Positions 36,030 to 47,521 are shown, numbered from the stretch's first letter. The stretch is DNA of 64,000 nucleotides from Polynucleobacter sp. MWH-Loch1C5 (GCF_018881775.1 NZ_JACVPR010000001.1:1320318-1384317), one strand, 5' to 3'. The notes: generated by a model not told the origin, from the letters alone. Made by a program: numbers and translations.

Positions 36030-37016
36030 ATGAAAAAAGTATGGTTATCACTATTGGTATTCGTGTCGGTTACAGCATCTGCACAGACGACTCTTTTGAA
36101 TGTTTCATATGATGTATCTCGCGAGTTATATAAAGATATTAACTCCTCATTTATTGGACATTGGAAGGTTAAAACTGGGGAGCTAGTGACTGTTAATCAA
36201 TCACATGGTGGTTCCAGTAAGCAGGCGGGCGCTGTAATCGGTGGCTTAGAGGCTGATGTGATTACGATGAATCAAGCGCCTGACATAGATATTTTAGTAG
36301 AGCGCGGCGGTCTGGTACGCTCTGATTGGCGTAAGGCTTTCCCGCATGATGCAAGCCCTTATTCTTCCGTAACCATATTTTTGGTTAGAAAAGGAAACCC
36401 CAAGAAGATTAAGGATTGGTCAGATTTGACGCGCGATGGGTTACAGGTAATTGTGCCCAATCCAAAAACCTCTGGAAATGGTCGTTATACCTATCTAGCA
36501 GCTTATGGTTTCGCATTACAAAAGACTAAGAGTGAAGCTCAGGCTAAAGAGTTTGTTAGAAAGTTATTTTCTAATGTGCCAGTTTTAGATGGTGGTGGCA
36601 GAGGTGCAACTACTACATTTACACAACGAGGTATTGGCGATGTGTTGGTGACCTTCGAGAATGAGGCTTCTTTGATCGAGCAGGAAGTAGGTAAAGGTCA
36701 GTTTGAGGTTGTTTATCCATCTCTCACGATTGAAGCCCCTGCGCCGGTTGCGATTGTTGAAAAAGTAGTTGCTAAAAAAGGTACTCAAAAACAGGCCAAG
36801 GCTTATTTAGATTATCTCTATACAGAGGCAGCCCAAGAAATTATTGCCAAGCATAATTTTCGTCCTCGCCATCCCGGTATTGCTAAGAAGTACGCAAAAG
36901 ATTTTCCAGCAATTAAAACCTTCACAGTTGAAAGCCAGCTAGGTGGTTGGGCGAAAGTTCAAAAAGAACATTTCGCCGACGGTGGCATTTACGATCAAAT
37001 TGTGATTAAGAAGTAA
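36030..37016 (+). CDS. sbp: Sulfate-binding protein (copy 2)
   Basis: The 328-aa paralogue of the first binding protein has a signal peptide ending SVTASA, then NVSYDVSRELYKDINSSFIGHWK, QSHGGSSKQAGAVIGGLEADVITM and NPKTSGNGRYTYLAAYGFA. It follows cysB by 9 nt, in the cysTWA operon. Differences at the ligand side (QAPDIDIL for ALAYDVDIL) may reflect a different affinity or ligand such as thiosulfate. No function split is proven. Confidence 0.9.
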   Translation: MKKVWLSLLVFVSVTASAQTTLLNVSYDVSRELYKDINSSFIGHWKVKTGELVTVNQSHGGSSKQAGAVIGGLEADVITMNQAPDIDILVERGGLVRSDWRKAFPHDASPYSSVTIFLVRKGNPKKIKDWSDLTRDGLQVIVPNPKTSGNGRYTYLAAYGFALQKTKSEAQAKEFVRKLFSNVPVLDGGGRGATTTFTQRGIGDVLVTFENEASLIEQEVGKGQFEVVYPSLTIEAPAPVAIVEKVVAKKGTQKQAKAYLDYLYTEAAQEIIAKHNFRPRHPGIAKKYAKDFPAIKTFTVESQLGGWAKVQKEHFADGGIYDQIVIKK

Positions 37017-37292
37017 ATGTCTAAATCCCTTGTATTGGGTTTGAGGGCGAGGCAGCGCCCGGATTTAAGTCTGATTCAAGCTAACCTTGAGCCATTGAAT
37101 CCGGGACTGACTTGTCAGTGGCTTAGGGTTTCTCCGCTTGATATTGACTCAGTCGGTGAATCGATTTTTGCTCTTGATATCCAAAACTTGAGTTGCCCAG
37201 TTTCTGCTTTGATGGGGCATTTGCAAAGCATGGGGTACAGCGTTTCTTTACTCAAAAACGAAGCCAGTCAAATACCCTGTATTTTTAGTTAA
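37017..37292 (+). CDS. Small protein of unknown function downstream of sbp
   Basis: The 91-aa ORF begins immediately after the sbp stop codon, so it is translated as part of the sulfate operon. It has three cysteines (LTCQW, LSCPVS, IPCIF), no signal peptide and no membrane segment. No family is recognised. It may be a regulatory or redox-sensitive protein, but that is only context. Confidence 0.5.
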   Translation: MSKSLVLGLRARQRPDLSLIQANLEPLNPGLTCQWLRVSPLDIDSVGESIFALDIQNLSCPVSALMGHLQSMGYSVSLLKNEASQIPCIFS

Positions 37293-37393
37293 GGTATTGA
37301 TTTAATTGATTAAAATTTAATAATAATCTTATTATATTGAGTTATATAAAAACAATTAAATATTATTTTACGTAATAAAAAGCCCTCTATATA

Positions 37394-37511
37394 GTCATGG
37401 TTCATTTATAAGAGCAGTCAAGATTGAGCCATGACAGTCATCGGAAAAATTGAATATTTAATTAACAGAACAATCCCCCATATCCATTGGAGTCAAGCGA
37501 TTGACTCAATG
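37394..37511 (+). promoter_or_regulatory. Inverted repeats in the leader of the cysI operon
   Basis: GTCATGGTTCA (37394-37404) and TGAGCCATGAC (37425-37435) form 11-bp arms with one mismatch. A second hairpin, CATTGGAGTCAA-GCGA-TTGACTCAATG (37485-37511, one bulged G), lies 55 nt before fpr. The 274-bp gap also has a long AT-rich tract (37293-37380). These could be CysB-type operators or a leader RNA. No riboswitch class is recognised. Confidence 0.4.
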
Positions 37512-37566
37512 TGGGCACTCTCGTATGACACCCCATCGCTTAATTTTTGATTAGTAAAGATTCAAT

Positions 37567-38343
37567 ATGGCAACTTACACCAAAGAAAAAGTTCTCAGCG
37601 TGCATCACTGGAATGACACGCTCTTTAGTTTCAAAACGACACGTCAGACTGGCTTACGTTTTCGTAATGGTCATTTTTTAATGATTGGTTTAGAGGTCGA
37701 AGGCAAACCTTTGGCACGCGCTTACAGTGTAGCTAGTGCTAACTATGAAGAACATCTTGAATTCTTAAGTATCAAAGTCGAGAACGGACCTCTCACATCT
37801 CGCCTACAAAAAATTCAAGAAGGAGATGAGATTCTGGTGAGTCAAAAATCAGTAGGGACACTGGTGCTCGATGATTTAAAACCAGGTAAACACTTGTATT
37901 TATTTTCAACAGGGACTGGTTTAGCGCCATTCATGAGCATTATTCGGGATCCTGAGACCTATGAGCGTTTTGAAAAAGTGATCTTGGTTCACGGAGTGCG
38001 TTTGGTGAGTGAGTTGGCCTATGAGGATTTCATTCGCAACACCCTGCCTCATGATGAATATCTTGGCGAGTGGGTGCGAGACAAGCTGATCTATTACCCC
38101 ACGGTCACTCGCGAAGCATTCAAGCACACGGGGCGCTTAACGCAAGCCATTGAGAATGGCCAAATGTTTGAAGATATTGGTTTACCACCCTTAGACCCCA
38201 CTCAAGACCGTGCCATGATCTGTGGCAGCCCATCGATGTTGAAAGAGTTGTCACAGATGTTAGATGCTCGAGGCTTTCAGGTGTCTAGTGGTTTAGGTCA
38301 GCAAGGCGATTACGTCTTTGAGCGTGCTTTTGTGGAGAGTTAA
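37567..38343 (+). CDS. fpr: Ferredoxin-NADP reductase, cys-operon copy
   Basis: The 258-aa FAD/NADP(H) reductase has an FAD motif RAYSVASANYEEHLEFLSIKVENGPLTSRL, an NADP-binding entry LYLFSTGTGLAPFMSIIRD, and CGSPSML near the end. It lies 3 nt before cysI and probably supplies electrons to the sulfite reductase hemoprotein, which lacks a CysJ flavoprotein in this window. It is closely similar to the copy at 60107-60883. Confidence 0.92.
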   Translation: MATYTKEKVLSVHHWNDTLFSFKTTRQTGLRFRNGHFLMIGLEVEGKPLARAYSVASANYEEHLEFLSIKVENGPLTSRLQKIQEGDEILVSQKSVGTLVLDDLKPGKHLYLFSTGTGLAPFMSIIRDPETYERFEKVILVHGVRLVSELAYEDFIRNTLPHDEYLGEWVRDKLIYYPTVTREAFKHTGRLTQAIENGQMFEDIGLPPLDPTQDRAMICGSPSMLKELSQMLDARGFQVSSGLGQQGDYVFERAFVES

Positions 38344-38346
38344 GCG

Positions 38347-40059
38347 ATGTATCAGTATCAAGCGATCGATCAACAACTCGTCAATGAGCGCGTTGCACAA
38401 TTTAAGGATCAGGTAGAGCGCCGTCTAACTGGCGCTTTGCCAGAAGATGAGTTCAGACCTTTGCGTTTACAAAATGGCTTGTATTTACAACGCCACGCCT
38501 ATATGTTGCGTATTGCCATTCCCTATGGCTTGTTTAATAGCCAGCAAATGCGTATGTTTGCCCAAATCGCGGATCAATATGATCGCGGCTATGGCCATTT
38601 CACAACACGACAGAATATTCAGTTCAATTGGCTCAAGCTAGAAGATACTCCCCAAATTTTGGCAGATTTGGCCAGTGTGCAAATGCATGCCATACAAACT
38701 TCAGGAAACTGTGTACGTAACATCACCAGTGATCCATTAGCAGGTGTTGCTGCTGATGAGATTGTCGATCCAAGACCCGTTTGTGAATTACTCAGACAGT
38801 GGTCAACTCTGCATCCTGAGTTTGCATTTTTACCAAGAAAATTCAAGATTGCAGTCAGTGCAGCAAAAGAAGATCGCGCGATTGTGGCGGCCCATGATTT
38901 GGGAATCTATTTACATAAAAATGCGACAGGCGATTTATTAGCTGATATTTTGGTCGGTGGTGGTATGGGGCGCACACCGATTATTGGTACTGTGATCAAA
39001 AAAGATTTACCATGGCAAGAGCTACCTAACTATATCTCGGCTGTATTGCGTGTTTACAACTTGCATGGGCGGCGCGATAACCTATATAAAGCACGTATCA
39101 AAATTCTGCTCAAAGCCTTAGGTGTAGAAGAATTCACCAGGCAAGTAGCAGAAGAATATACCCATTGGGATGGAGGTCCAGAGACCTTTACAGCAAGGGA
39201 GTGGCAGCGTGTTGCACAGTATTTTGTCAAGCCCACCTATAAAACACTGAGTGCTATTTCTGAGGAAGAGCTACGTGCTGCTGCTCCTGAGAACGAAAGA
39301 AAGACTTTCACACGCTGGCTAGAAAGAAATGTGAAGAGTCATCAAATGGCAGGTTATGCAAGTGTCTTCTTATCTTTAAAGCCACACGGCACAGTCGCTC
39401 CAGGCGATATTGATTCGGGTCAAATGCGCGCCATTGCCGATCTAGCTGATGAATATAGCCTGGGTTTGATTCGTTCTACTCACGAGCAAAACTTAGTATT
39501 GGCTGATGTAGAGCAGTCTCGCTTGTATGAGTTATGGCAAAAAGCCAAAGCTTTAGGTTTAGCTTTGCCGAATATCGGCTTATTAACTGACATCATTGCT
39601 TGCCCAGGGGGTGATTTTTGCTCACTAGCCAATGCTAAGTCGATTCCGATAGCCAATGACATTCAAAAGCGCTTTGATGATTTGGACTATTTATTTGATA
39701 TTGGTGATATCACGCTGAACATCTCTGGCTGTATTAATTCTTGTGGGCATCATCATGTGGGCAATATTGGTATCTTGGGGGTCGATAAGGACGGTCAAGA
39801 GTGGTACCAGGTGACATTGGGTGGTGAACAAGGGCTCAATGCCAAGATCGGTAAAGTGATTGGCCCCTCATTTTTTGCAAGCGATATGCCCGATGTGGTT
39901 TCTGATTTGATTGCTGTTTACGCCGAATCACGCCATGCAGATGAGGCTTTCATTGACACAGTGCAACGCATTGGGATTGAGCCATTCAAGACTCGGGTGT
40001 ATGCCAATAAAGAAAAAAAAGAAAAACATAAAAATACGGGAGAAGACGCTTATGCCTAA
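38347..40059 (+). CDS. cysI: Sulfite reductase hemoprotein (nitrite/sulfite reductase family)
   Basis: The 570-aa siroheme-[4Fe-4S] enzyme reduces sulfite to sulfide. Substrate-binding arginines lie in GHFTTRQNIQFNW and NCVRNITSDPLAG. The cluster/siroheme cysteines are C419 and C425 in CPGGDFC and C462 and C466 in GCINSC. A linked KEKKEKHKNTGEDAYA tail is low-complexity. It overlaps DUF934 by 8 nt and takes its electrons most likely from the preceding Fpr. Confidence 0.93.
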   Translation: MYQYQAIDQQLVNERVAQFKDQVERRLTGALPEDEFRPLRLQNGLYLQRHAYMLRIAIPYGLFNSQQMRMFAQIADQYDRGYGHFTTRQNIQFNWLKLEDTPQILADLASVQMHAIQTSGNCVRNITSDPLAGVAADEIVDPRPVCELLRQWSTLHPEFAFLPRKFKIAVSAAKEDRAIVAAHDLGIYLHKNATGDLLADILVGGGMGRTPIIGTVIKKDLPWQELPNYISAVLRVYNLHGRRDNLYKARIKILLKALGVEEFTRQVAEEYTHWDGGPETFTAREWQRVAQYFVKPTYKTLSAISEEELRAAAPENERKTFTRWLERNVKSHQMAGYASVFLSLKPHGTVAPGDIDSGQMRAIADLADEYSLGLIRSTHEQNLVLADVEQSRLYELWQKAKALGLALPNIGLLTDIIACPGGDFCSLANAKSIPIANDIQKRFDDLDYLFDIGDITLNISGCINSCGHHHVGNIGILGVDKDGQEWYQVTLGGEQGLNAKIGKVIGPSFFASDMPDVVSDLIAVYAESRHADEAFIDTVQRIGIEPFKTRVYANKEKKEKHKNTGEDAYA

Positions 40060-40591
40060 ATTAATACGCTACCCGAAAGGACAGGCGGTCAGTGTGCTCG
40101 ATGATGAGTGGCAGGTTCTCGCGATTGATGCCACTGAGCCTGGATTAGAGGGAAAAATCTTAATTCCATTTCGTTTATGGTTAAGTCATGCGAGTGATCT
40201 AGCCTATCAAGAAAAAGCATTAGCAGGACATCTAGGCGTTTGGTTTGAAAGTGACGCTGATATCTTGGCGCACCGTGAAATCATCTTGGCAGGCTTGAAA
40301 TTATGGCCATTGGTGGCCATCGATTTCCCCATCTTCCGTGATGGTCGCGGCTTTAGTACGGCAGCCTTACTGCGTGAGCGTTTTGGCTGGAAAGGCGAAT
40401 TACGAGCTATCGGTGATGTTCTAATTGATCAGCTATTGCAATTGGCTAAAGTCGGTTTTGATGGTTTTGTATTGCGTGCAGATCAGCAATTAGAGACTGC
40501 CTTGCGTCAGTTTGATCTCTTTGAACATCGTCTGCAAAACGATTGGCGGGCACAACGTTCACAGTTGACTAATTTGGGAACTAGCGTATGA
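40052..40591 (+). CDS. DUF934 family protein of the sulfite reductase operon
   Basis: The 179-aa protein of DUF934 lies as usual between cysI and cysH. Features: KLIRYPKGQAVSV start, RLWLSHASDLAYQEKALAGHLGVWFESD, and a C-terminal FPIFRDGRGFSTAALLRERFGWKGELRAIGDVLIDQL. No enzymatic motif is identified. The ATG at 40052 overlaps cysI and is supported by AGAAG 8 nt upstream; longer in-frame versions are not supported. Confidence 0.9.
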   Translation: MPKLIRYPKGQAVSVLDDEWQVLAIDATEPGLEGKILIPFRLWLSHASDLAYQEKALAGHLGVWFESDADILAHREIILAGLKLWPLVAIDFPIFRDGRGFSTAALLRERFGWKGELRAIGDVLIDQLLQLAKVGFDGFVLRADQQLETALRQFDLFEHRLQNDWRAQRSQLTNLGTSV

Positions 40592-41319
40592 CATTGGCTG
40601 CCCCAATTCTCTGGAAAATACCTCAGACACATGTTTCTCTTGAACGCTTGGAGGCCTTGAAGAATCAGCTCGATCAACGCCTTACTGAGATTGTCAGTCG
40701 CTTTAAAGATGTACGTTTTGCAACCAGTTTGGCTGCTGAAGATATGGCAGTGACTGATGGGATTGCCAGGGTAGCTACAAGTATTCAGCTATTTACCCTA
40801 GATACGGGTCGATTGCATGCAGAGACTCTGGCCATGGCCGATCGTGTCCAATCGCATTACCAATTAAAAATCAAACATGTTTCACCCTCAGCTGAGACAG
40901 TCACTCAGTTGGTTAATGACTATGGCCTCAATGGTTTTTATGACGGTGAAGAACAGAAAAAAGCTTGTTGCAATATCCGTAAAGTACAGCCTTTAGCGCT
41001 CGCCTTATCGGGAGCGCAGGCATGGCTCACAGGGCAAAGACGTAGTCAGGCGGTCACCCGCCAAGAACTTCATTTTGAGGAGTGGGATGACGCTCGCGCT
41101 ATCGCCAAGTTCAATCCAATTTTTGATTGGAGCGATGAGGATCTCTGGGCCTACACCCAGTGGCAAGCGATTCCCATTCATTCTTTACATCATCAGGGCT
41201 ACCCTAGTATTGGTTGTGAGCCCTGTACTCGGGCTGTTAAAGAGGGAGAAGATATCAGAGCCGGGCGTTGGTGGTGGCTTTTACAAAACAGTAAAGAGTG
41301 CGGTTTACACATTAAATAA
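40588..41319 (+). CDS. cysH: Assimilatory adenylylsulfate (APS) reductase
   Basis: The 243-aa reductase has the [4Fe-4S] APS-type pattern: KKACCNIRKVQPL near residue 126 and SIGCEPCTRAV near 210, with TGQRRSQAVTR between. PAPS reductases lack these cysteines, so this enzyme should take APS directly, in line with the absence of cysC. It overlaps DUF934 by 4 nt. Confidence 0.94.
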   Translation: MTLAAPILWKIPQTHVSLERLEALKNQLDQRLTEIVSRFKDVRFATSLAAEDMAVTDGIARVATSIQLFTLDTGRLHAETLAMADRVQSHYQLKIKHVSPSAETVTQLVNDYGLNGFYDGEEQKKACCNIRKVQPLALALSGAQAWLTGQRRSQAVTRQELHFEEWDDARAIAKFNPIFDWSDEDLWAYTQWQAIPIHSLHHQGYPSIGCEPCTRAVKEGEDIRAGRWWWLLQNSKECGLHIK

Positions 41320-41327
41320 AAATAAAT

Positions 41328-42257
41328 ATGAGTCAGCTAGAGAGAAAAATACAAAATGAGCATTTAGATTGGCTAGAAGCTGAATCTATTTACATTATTC
41401 GTGAGGTCATTGCACAAGCGAGTCGGCCTGCTATGTTGTTTTCGGGTGGTAAAGATTCGATCGTGATGTTTCATTTGGCGCGTAAAGCATTTCGCTTTGG
41501 CAATCGACCTATTCAATTACCGTTCCCACTTTTACATATTGATACTGGGCATAACTACCCTGAAGTGATTGCCTTTCGTGATGAGATTGTGGCGCAAACC
41601 GGTGTGCAATTGATTGTTGAGTATGTGGAAGATTCGATTGCTAGAGGTAGTGTCAAACTGCGCAAAGCAACTGATTCTAGAAACGCTGCACAGGCTACTA
41701 CTTTATTGGAAGCGATAGAAAAACATGAGTTTGACGCCTTGATGGGGGGCGCTCGTCGAGATGAAGAAAAGGCGAGAGCTAAAGAGCGAATTTTTTCTTT
41801 TCGAGACGAGTTTGGTCAGTGGGATCCAAAAGCGCAACGCCCAGAGTTATGGAATCTTTATAACGCCAGAATCGCCAAAGGCGAGAACATGCGAGTCTTT
41901 CCGATCTCTAACTGGACAGAACTTGATATCTGGCAATACATTGCCCGAGAAGAATTGGCTTTACCCAGTATTTATTATGCGCACGAGCGTGAGGTGGTCC
42001 AAAAGCAAGGCTTACTAGTGCCAGTAACACCCCTAACACCTAAAGGACCGGAAGACGTGAGTCAAACACTGAGTGTTCGCTTTCGGACTGTGGGGGATAT
42101 CAGTTGTACTTGCCCTGTACTGAGTGATGCAGATACACCTGAGGCCATTATTGCTGAAACTGCTATTGCTGAAATCACTGAGCGTGGTGCTACACGAATG
42201 GATGATCAAACAAGTGAAGCCTCTATGGAGCGTCGTAAAAAGGAAGGATATTTCTGA
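41328..42257 (+). CDS. cysD: Sulfate adenylyltransferase subunit 2
   Basis: The 309-aa protein contains the PP-loop LFSGGKDSIVMFHLA (residues ~37-51) and ATP-sulfurylase small-subunit motifs GGARRDEEKARAKERIFSFRDEFGQWDPK and FPISNWTELDIWQYIAREELALPSIYYAHER. It joins ATP and sulfate with CysN. The stop overlaps the cysN start. Confidence 0.96.
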   Translation: MSQLERKIQNEHLDWLEAESIYIIREVIAQASRPAMLFSGGKDSIVMFHLARKAFRFGNRPIQLPFPLLHIDTGHNYPEVIAFRDEIVAQTGVQLIVEYVEDSIARGSVKLRKATDSRNAAQATTLLEAIEKHEFDALMGGARRDEEKARAKERIFSFRDEFGQWDPKAQRPELWNLYNARIAKGENMRVFPISNWTELDIWQYIAREELALPSIYYAHEREVVQKQGLLVPVTPLTPKGPEDVSQTLSVRFRTVGDISCTCPVLSDADTPEAIIAETAIAEITERGATRMDDQTSEASMERRKKEGYF

Positions 42258-43582
42258 TGACAAATCACACACAACTTTCTCATCAGGCCGGAGTCCTTCG
42301 TTTCATTACATGCGGCAGTGTTGATGATGGTAAAAGTACTCTTATTGGGCGTTTGCTCTATGACACTAAAGCGGTGTTGAGTGACCAGTTACAGGCAATT
42401 TCTAAAACCAAACATGCACGTGTGACGGCTGCAGATGCTGCTGTGGATTTGGCACTTTTGACTGATGGGCTAGAGGCTGAGCGTGAACAGGGTATTACCA
42501 TCGATGTGGCCTACCGATATTTTGCGACTGCTAAACGAAAATTCATTGTGGCGGATGCCCCGGGTCATGAACAATACACTCGTAATATGGTCACAGGTGC
42601 CTCCCAGGCGGATGTGGCTATTCTATTAGTTGATGCCACGCGTGTGCAGCTTGATACAGAGCCTGCTGCGCTACTGGCACAAACGAAGCGGCATGCCACT
42701 ATCGTGAAGTTGTTGGGCTTACGTCATATCGCCGTGGCTGTGAATAAGATGGATTTGTTGGATTTTGATGAGGCGATCTTCCACAAAATCTCCTTGGCTA
42801 TCGAAGACCTAGCCAAGACCCTTGACTTACCAAAGCCTGTAATTTTTCCCGTCTCGGCTTTGTTAGGCGATAACGTGGTGACGCCCTCACAACGCTTTGA
42901 TTGGTATCAGGGCCCATCATTATTGACTTGGCTTGAGTCTTTGGAAATACAGGCAAGAGCAAGCATTCAGTCTTTGCGTTTGCCAGTTCAGTATGTGGCA
43001 CGTCAGGATGGTAGCGCTACAGATGATTTCCGCGGGTATTTGGGCAGAGTTGAAAGTGGCCAAATTAAAAAAGGCCAACGCATTACTATTTTGCCTAGTG
43101 GCCAAGAGGCAACGGTGGCTCAGATTCATATCTCCAATGGCGCCGCTCACTCAGAGGGGGTTGATCAAGCGGATGCAGGTGATGTGATTGCCTTAAGTTT
43201 TGCTGAAGACGTTGATGTTTCAAGAGGTGACATGATTGTGGAGAGTGATCTTAAGTCACTGACTAAACAGATTCAGGCTCATCTCTGTTGGTTGGATACA
43301 GAGCCATTGTCTACATCCAGAAAGTATTTGTTGCGTCACACGACCCAAACGGTATTTGCTAAGGTCAAAGCAGTCACTCAAGTCTTTGATGTGCAAACCT
43401 TATCGCAACACACGGGTGAACATACACTCACAATGAATGGCATTGGCCAGGTTGAGTTGGTTTTACAAAAGCCAATCATGGCAGATCGTTTTGTAGACTC
43501 ATTAGCAACAGGATCCTTTGTCTTAATTGATGAGGCAAGCAATCACACTGTGGCTGCAGGCATGATTGTGGAGATTGCCTGA
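42257..43582 (+). CDS. cysN: Sulfate adenylyltransferase subunit 1 (GTPase)
   Basis: The 441-aa EF-Tu-like GTPase has G1 CGSVDDGKSTLIGRLLYD, G2/G3 EQGITIDVAYRYF and DAPGHEQYTRNMVTGA, and G4 NKMDL. GTP hydrolysis drives APS formation by CysD. No APS-kinase domain is fused, matching the APS-type cysH. Confidence 0.96.
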   Translation: MTNHTQLSHQAGVLRFITCGSVDDGKSTLIGRLLYDTKAVLSDQLQAISKTKHARVTAADAAVDLALLTDGLEAEREQGITIDVAYRYFATAKRKFIVADAPGHEQYTRNMVTGASQADVAILLVDATRVQLDTEPAALLAQTKRHATIVKLLGLRHIAVAVNKMDLLDFDEAIFHKISLAIEDLAKTLDLPKPVIFPVSALLGDNVVTPSQRFDWYQGPSLLTWLESLEIQARASIQSLRLPVQYVARQDGSATDDFRGYLGRVESGQIKKGQRITILPSGQEATVAQIHISNGAAHSEGVDQADAGDVIALSFAEDVDVSRGDMIVESDLKSLTKQIQAHLCWLDTEPLSTSRKYLLRHTTQTVFAKVKAVTQVFDVQTLSQHTGEHTLTMNGIGQVELVLQKPIMADRFVDSLATGSFVLIDEASNHTVAAGMIVEIA

Positions 43583-44340
43583 TGCAAGCGCCTTTCGGTA
43601 AAGTCTATTTAGTCGGTGCTGGCCCTGGTGCGCCAGACTTGATCACGGTTCGTGGAATGCGTTTACTACAGCACGCAGATATTGTTTTGCATGATGCTCT
43701 CGTAGATCCTGCAATGTTAGAGTTTTGCCCGCAAGCTGAACATATTCCAGTAGGTAAGCGTTGTGGTAAACATTCAGCGGCGCAGCACTTTATTAATAAG
43801 CGTTTGATTGATGCAGCAAAAAAACATCAAATCATTGTCCGACTCAAAGGAGGGGATCCTATGATGTTTGGCCGTGCTGATGAAGAGATTAGTGCTCTAG
43901 AAGCCGCAGGGATTGCTGTTGAGGTTGTTCCAGGCATTACTGCAGCCTTAGCCGCCTCAGCAACACTTAGACAATCATTGACCTTAAGAGGGGTGGCGCG
44001 CAGCGTTGCATTCTGTACTCAAGTCAAAGCTCAAGACGAAGTCAAAGCGAAGCTACCTGATGCAGATACGATTGTCATCTATATGGGACGTTCGGAAGCC
44101 ATCACTATTGCTCAAGATTTACTCACTCAAGGCAAAGATGCGCACACTCCAGTACGCATTATTGAAGCAATCAGCACTATTCGTGAGCGCAGTCTAGCGC
44201 TGACTCTAGAACAAATGGCTAGAGGCGAAGCGCAGGCTTGGTTCGATACGGATGCGCCAGCTTTACTGCTCGTGGGTGCAGTATTTGGCAATCGCCTGGA
44301 GAACTTCGAGACTCTCACCGACAGCCGGCTTTACGCTTAA
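43582..44340 (+). CDS. cobA: Uroporphyrinogen-III C-methyltransferase
   Basis: The 252-aa SAM-dependent methyltransferase has LVGAGPGAPDLITVRGMRLL, VRLKGGDPMMFGRADEE, and a late ARGEAQAWFDTDAPALLLVGAVFG. It makes precorrin-2 for the siroheme needed by CysI. No fused CysG dehydrogenase/ferrochelatase domain is present. Its last 78 nt overlap the cbiX gene on the other strand. Confidence 0.93.
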   Translation: MQAPFGKVYLVGAGPGAPDLITVRGMRLLQHADIVLHDALVDPAMLEFCPQAEHIPVGKRCGKHSAAQHFINKRLIDAAKKHQIIVRLKGGDPMMFGRADEEISALEAAGIAVEVVPGITAALAASATLRQSLTLRGVARSVAFCTQVKAQDEVKAKLPDADTIVIYMGRSEAITIAQDLLTQGKDAHTPVRIIEAISTIRERSLALTLEQMARGEAQAWFDTDAPALLLVGAVFGNRLENFETLTDSRLYA

Positions 44341-44631
44341 TTGGAGCTGTGGGTTGGCCTGTCGACAAGTTGAAATGATTTTCGGTAGGTCTTCACGGAT
44401 ATGACCCCCTTGGCCAAAAAAAACGGGGATGACAGTAATATTCTCAACCCCTGCCTGAGTCAATTGCGCAACACACTCTGGAAGATTAGGGCTCATGAGT
44501 TCTAAAAAAGCGAGTTCTACTATTTGCTGTGGCTCAGTCTCTTTTAAGATTTCTTGTATCTTTAAAAAGGGTTCTTTCCAGCGTGGATCACGTGCGCCAT
44601 GACCAAATAAGATAAGTGCTTTCTTTTCCAT
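44263..44631 (-). CDS. cbiX: Sirohydrochlorin chelatase-like protein CbiX (SirB)
   Basis: The 122-aa protein has LFGHGARDPRW with the catalytic His near residue 11 and VFFGQGGHIREDLP with a second His near 76, the CbiX-short/SirB fold. It probably inserts Fe2+ in siroheme synthesis beside cobA. The C-terminal ~26 residues are encoded antisense to the end of cobA. It could instead insert cobalt, but no cobalamin genes are near. Confidence 0.88.
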   Translation of the reverse strand: MEKKALILFGHGARDPRWKEPFLKIQEILKETEPQQIVELAFLELMSPNLPECVAQLTQAGVENITVIPVFFGQGGHIREDLPKIISTCRQANPQLQLSVKPAVGESLEVLQAIAKYCTHEQ

Positions 44632-44673
44632 AGGCTCTAGTCTAATCCACTTACTTTGACGAGATCTAAAGAT

Positions 44674-44701
44674 AAAAAAAGAGCCCGCATAGCGGGCTCT
44701 T
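44674..44701 (-). terminator. Rho-independent terminator of katG
   Basis: The stem AAGAGCCCGC/GCGGGCTCTT (44679-44688, 44692-44701) has an ATA loop and is followed by a run of T on the minus strand (plus AAAAAAA, 44674-44680), 21 nt after the katG stop. Confidence 0.9.
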
Positions 44702-44722
44702 GTCGTTCAACTGCAAGAAAGT

Positions 44723-46968
<2,246 letters not shown>

Positions 46969-47050
46969 CTGAACCTCCTTCACTGTGTACGTCAAGTGTG
47001 TGCCTAAGACAGTGATATATCCAATGAATAAAAACGATGAGATTGATCGA

Positions 47051-47081
47051 TTTTTTAGAACATGAAACCATGTCTAAAAAA
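47051..47081. promoter_or_regulatory. Near-perfect dyad upstream of the katG leader
   Basis: TTTTTTAGAACATG and CATGTCTAAAAAA form 13-bp arms with one bulged A around a 4-nt loop, 83-113 nt before the small ORF. It may be an operator for a peroxide-responsive regulator or a terminator of a read-through transcript from ynfA. Confidence 0.4.
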
Positions 47082-47188
47082 CGAGATAAATAATTGATTT
47101 AAATGAAATTTATAAATATTAGGGTTTGACCTAATGCTAGTGATGAGTGTTAAATCTTAAGAAAAAAATCCACGCGGCACTGGGAACT

Positions 47189-47521
47189 TTAGCGCGGGTT
47201 TTGCAAGGCAATCACTGCCATGCCTGCTAGCGCCAAGGAAGCGCCTAGCAGATCCCATCTACTCCAATGCAAACCATCCACCCAGCGCAGCCACAGCATG
47301 GCGACCACGATATACATGCCACCATAAGCTGCGTAAACACGCCCACTGGCGCTTGGATGCAGAGTTAATAAATAAGCAAAAAGAACGAGAACCAGGGTGC
47401 CGGGAAGAAGAAGCCAAGGTGTTTGATTTTGTTTTGCAACTAGCCAGAACAAATAGCAACCCACAATTTCTGCGACAGCAGTGATAAAAAATAATCCAGT
47501 CAGTTGTAGGGCGCTCATCAT
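47189..47521 (-). CDS. YnfA/UPF0060 family small membrane protein
   Basis: The 110-aa protein has four membrane segments and the UPF0060 pattern [47 protein letters not shown] and [11 protein letters not shown]. The fold is related to SMR exporters, but the substrate is unknown. Alone on the minus strand between katG and a divergent reductase. Confidence 0.9.
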   Translation of the reverse strand: MMSALQLTGLFFITAVAEIVGCYLFWLVAKQNQTPWLLLPGTLVLVLFAYLLTLHPSASGRVYAAYGGMYIVVAMLWLRWVDGLHWSRWDLLGASLALAGMAVIALQNPR

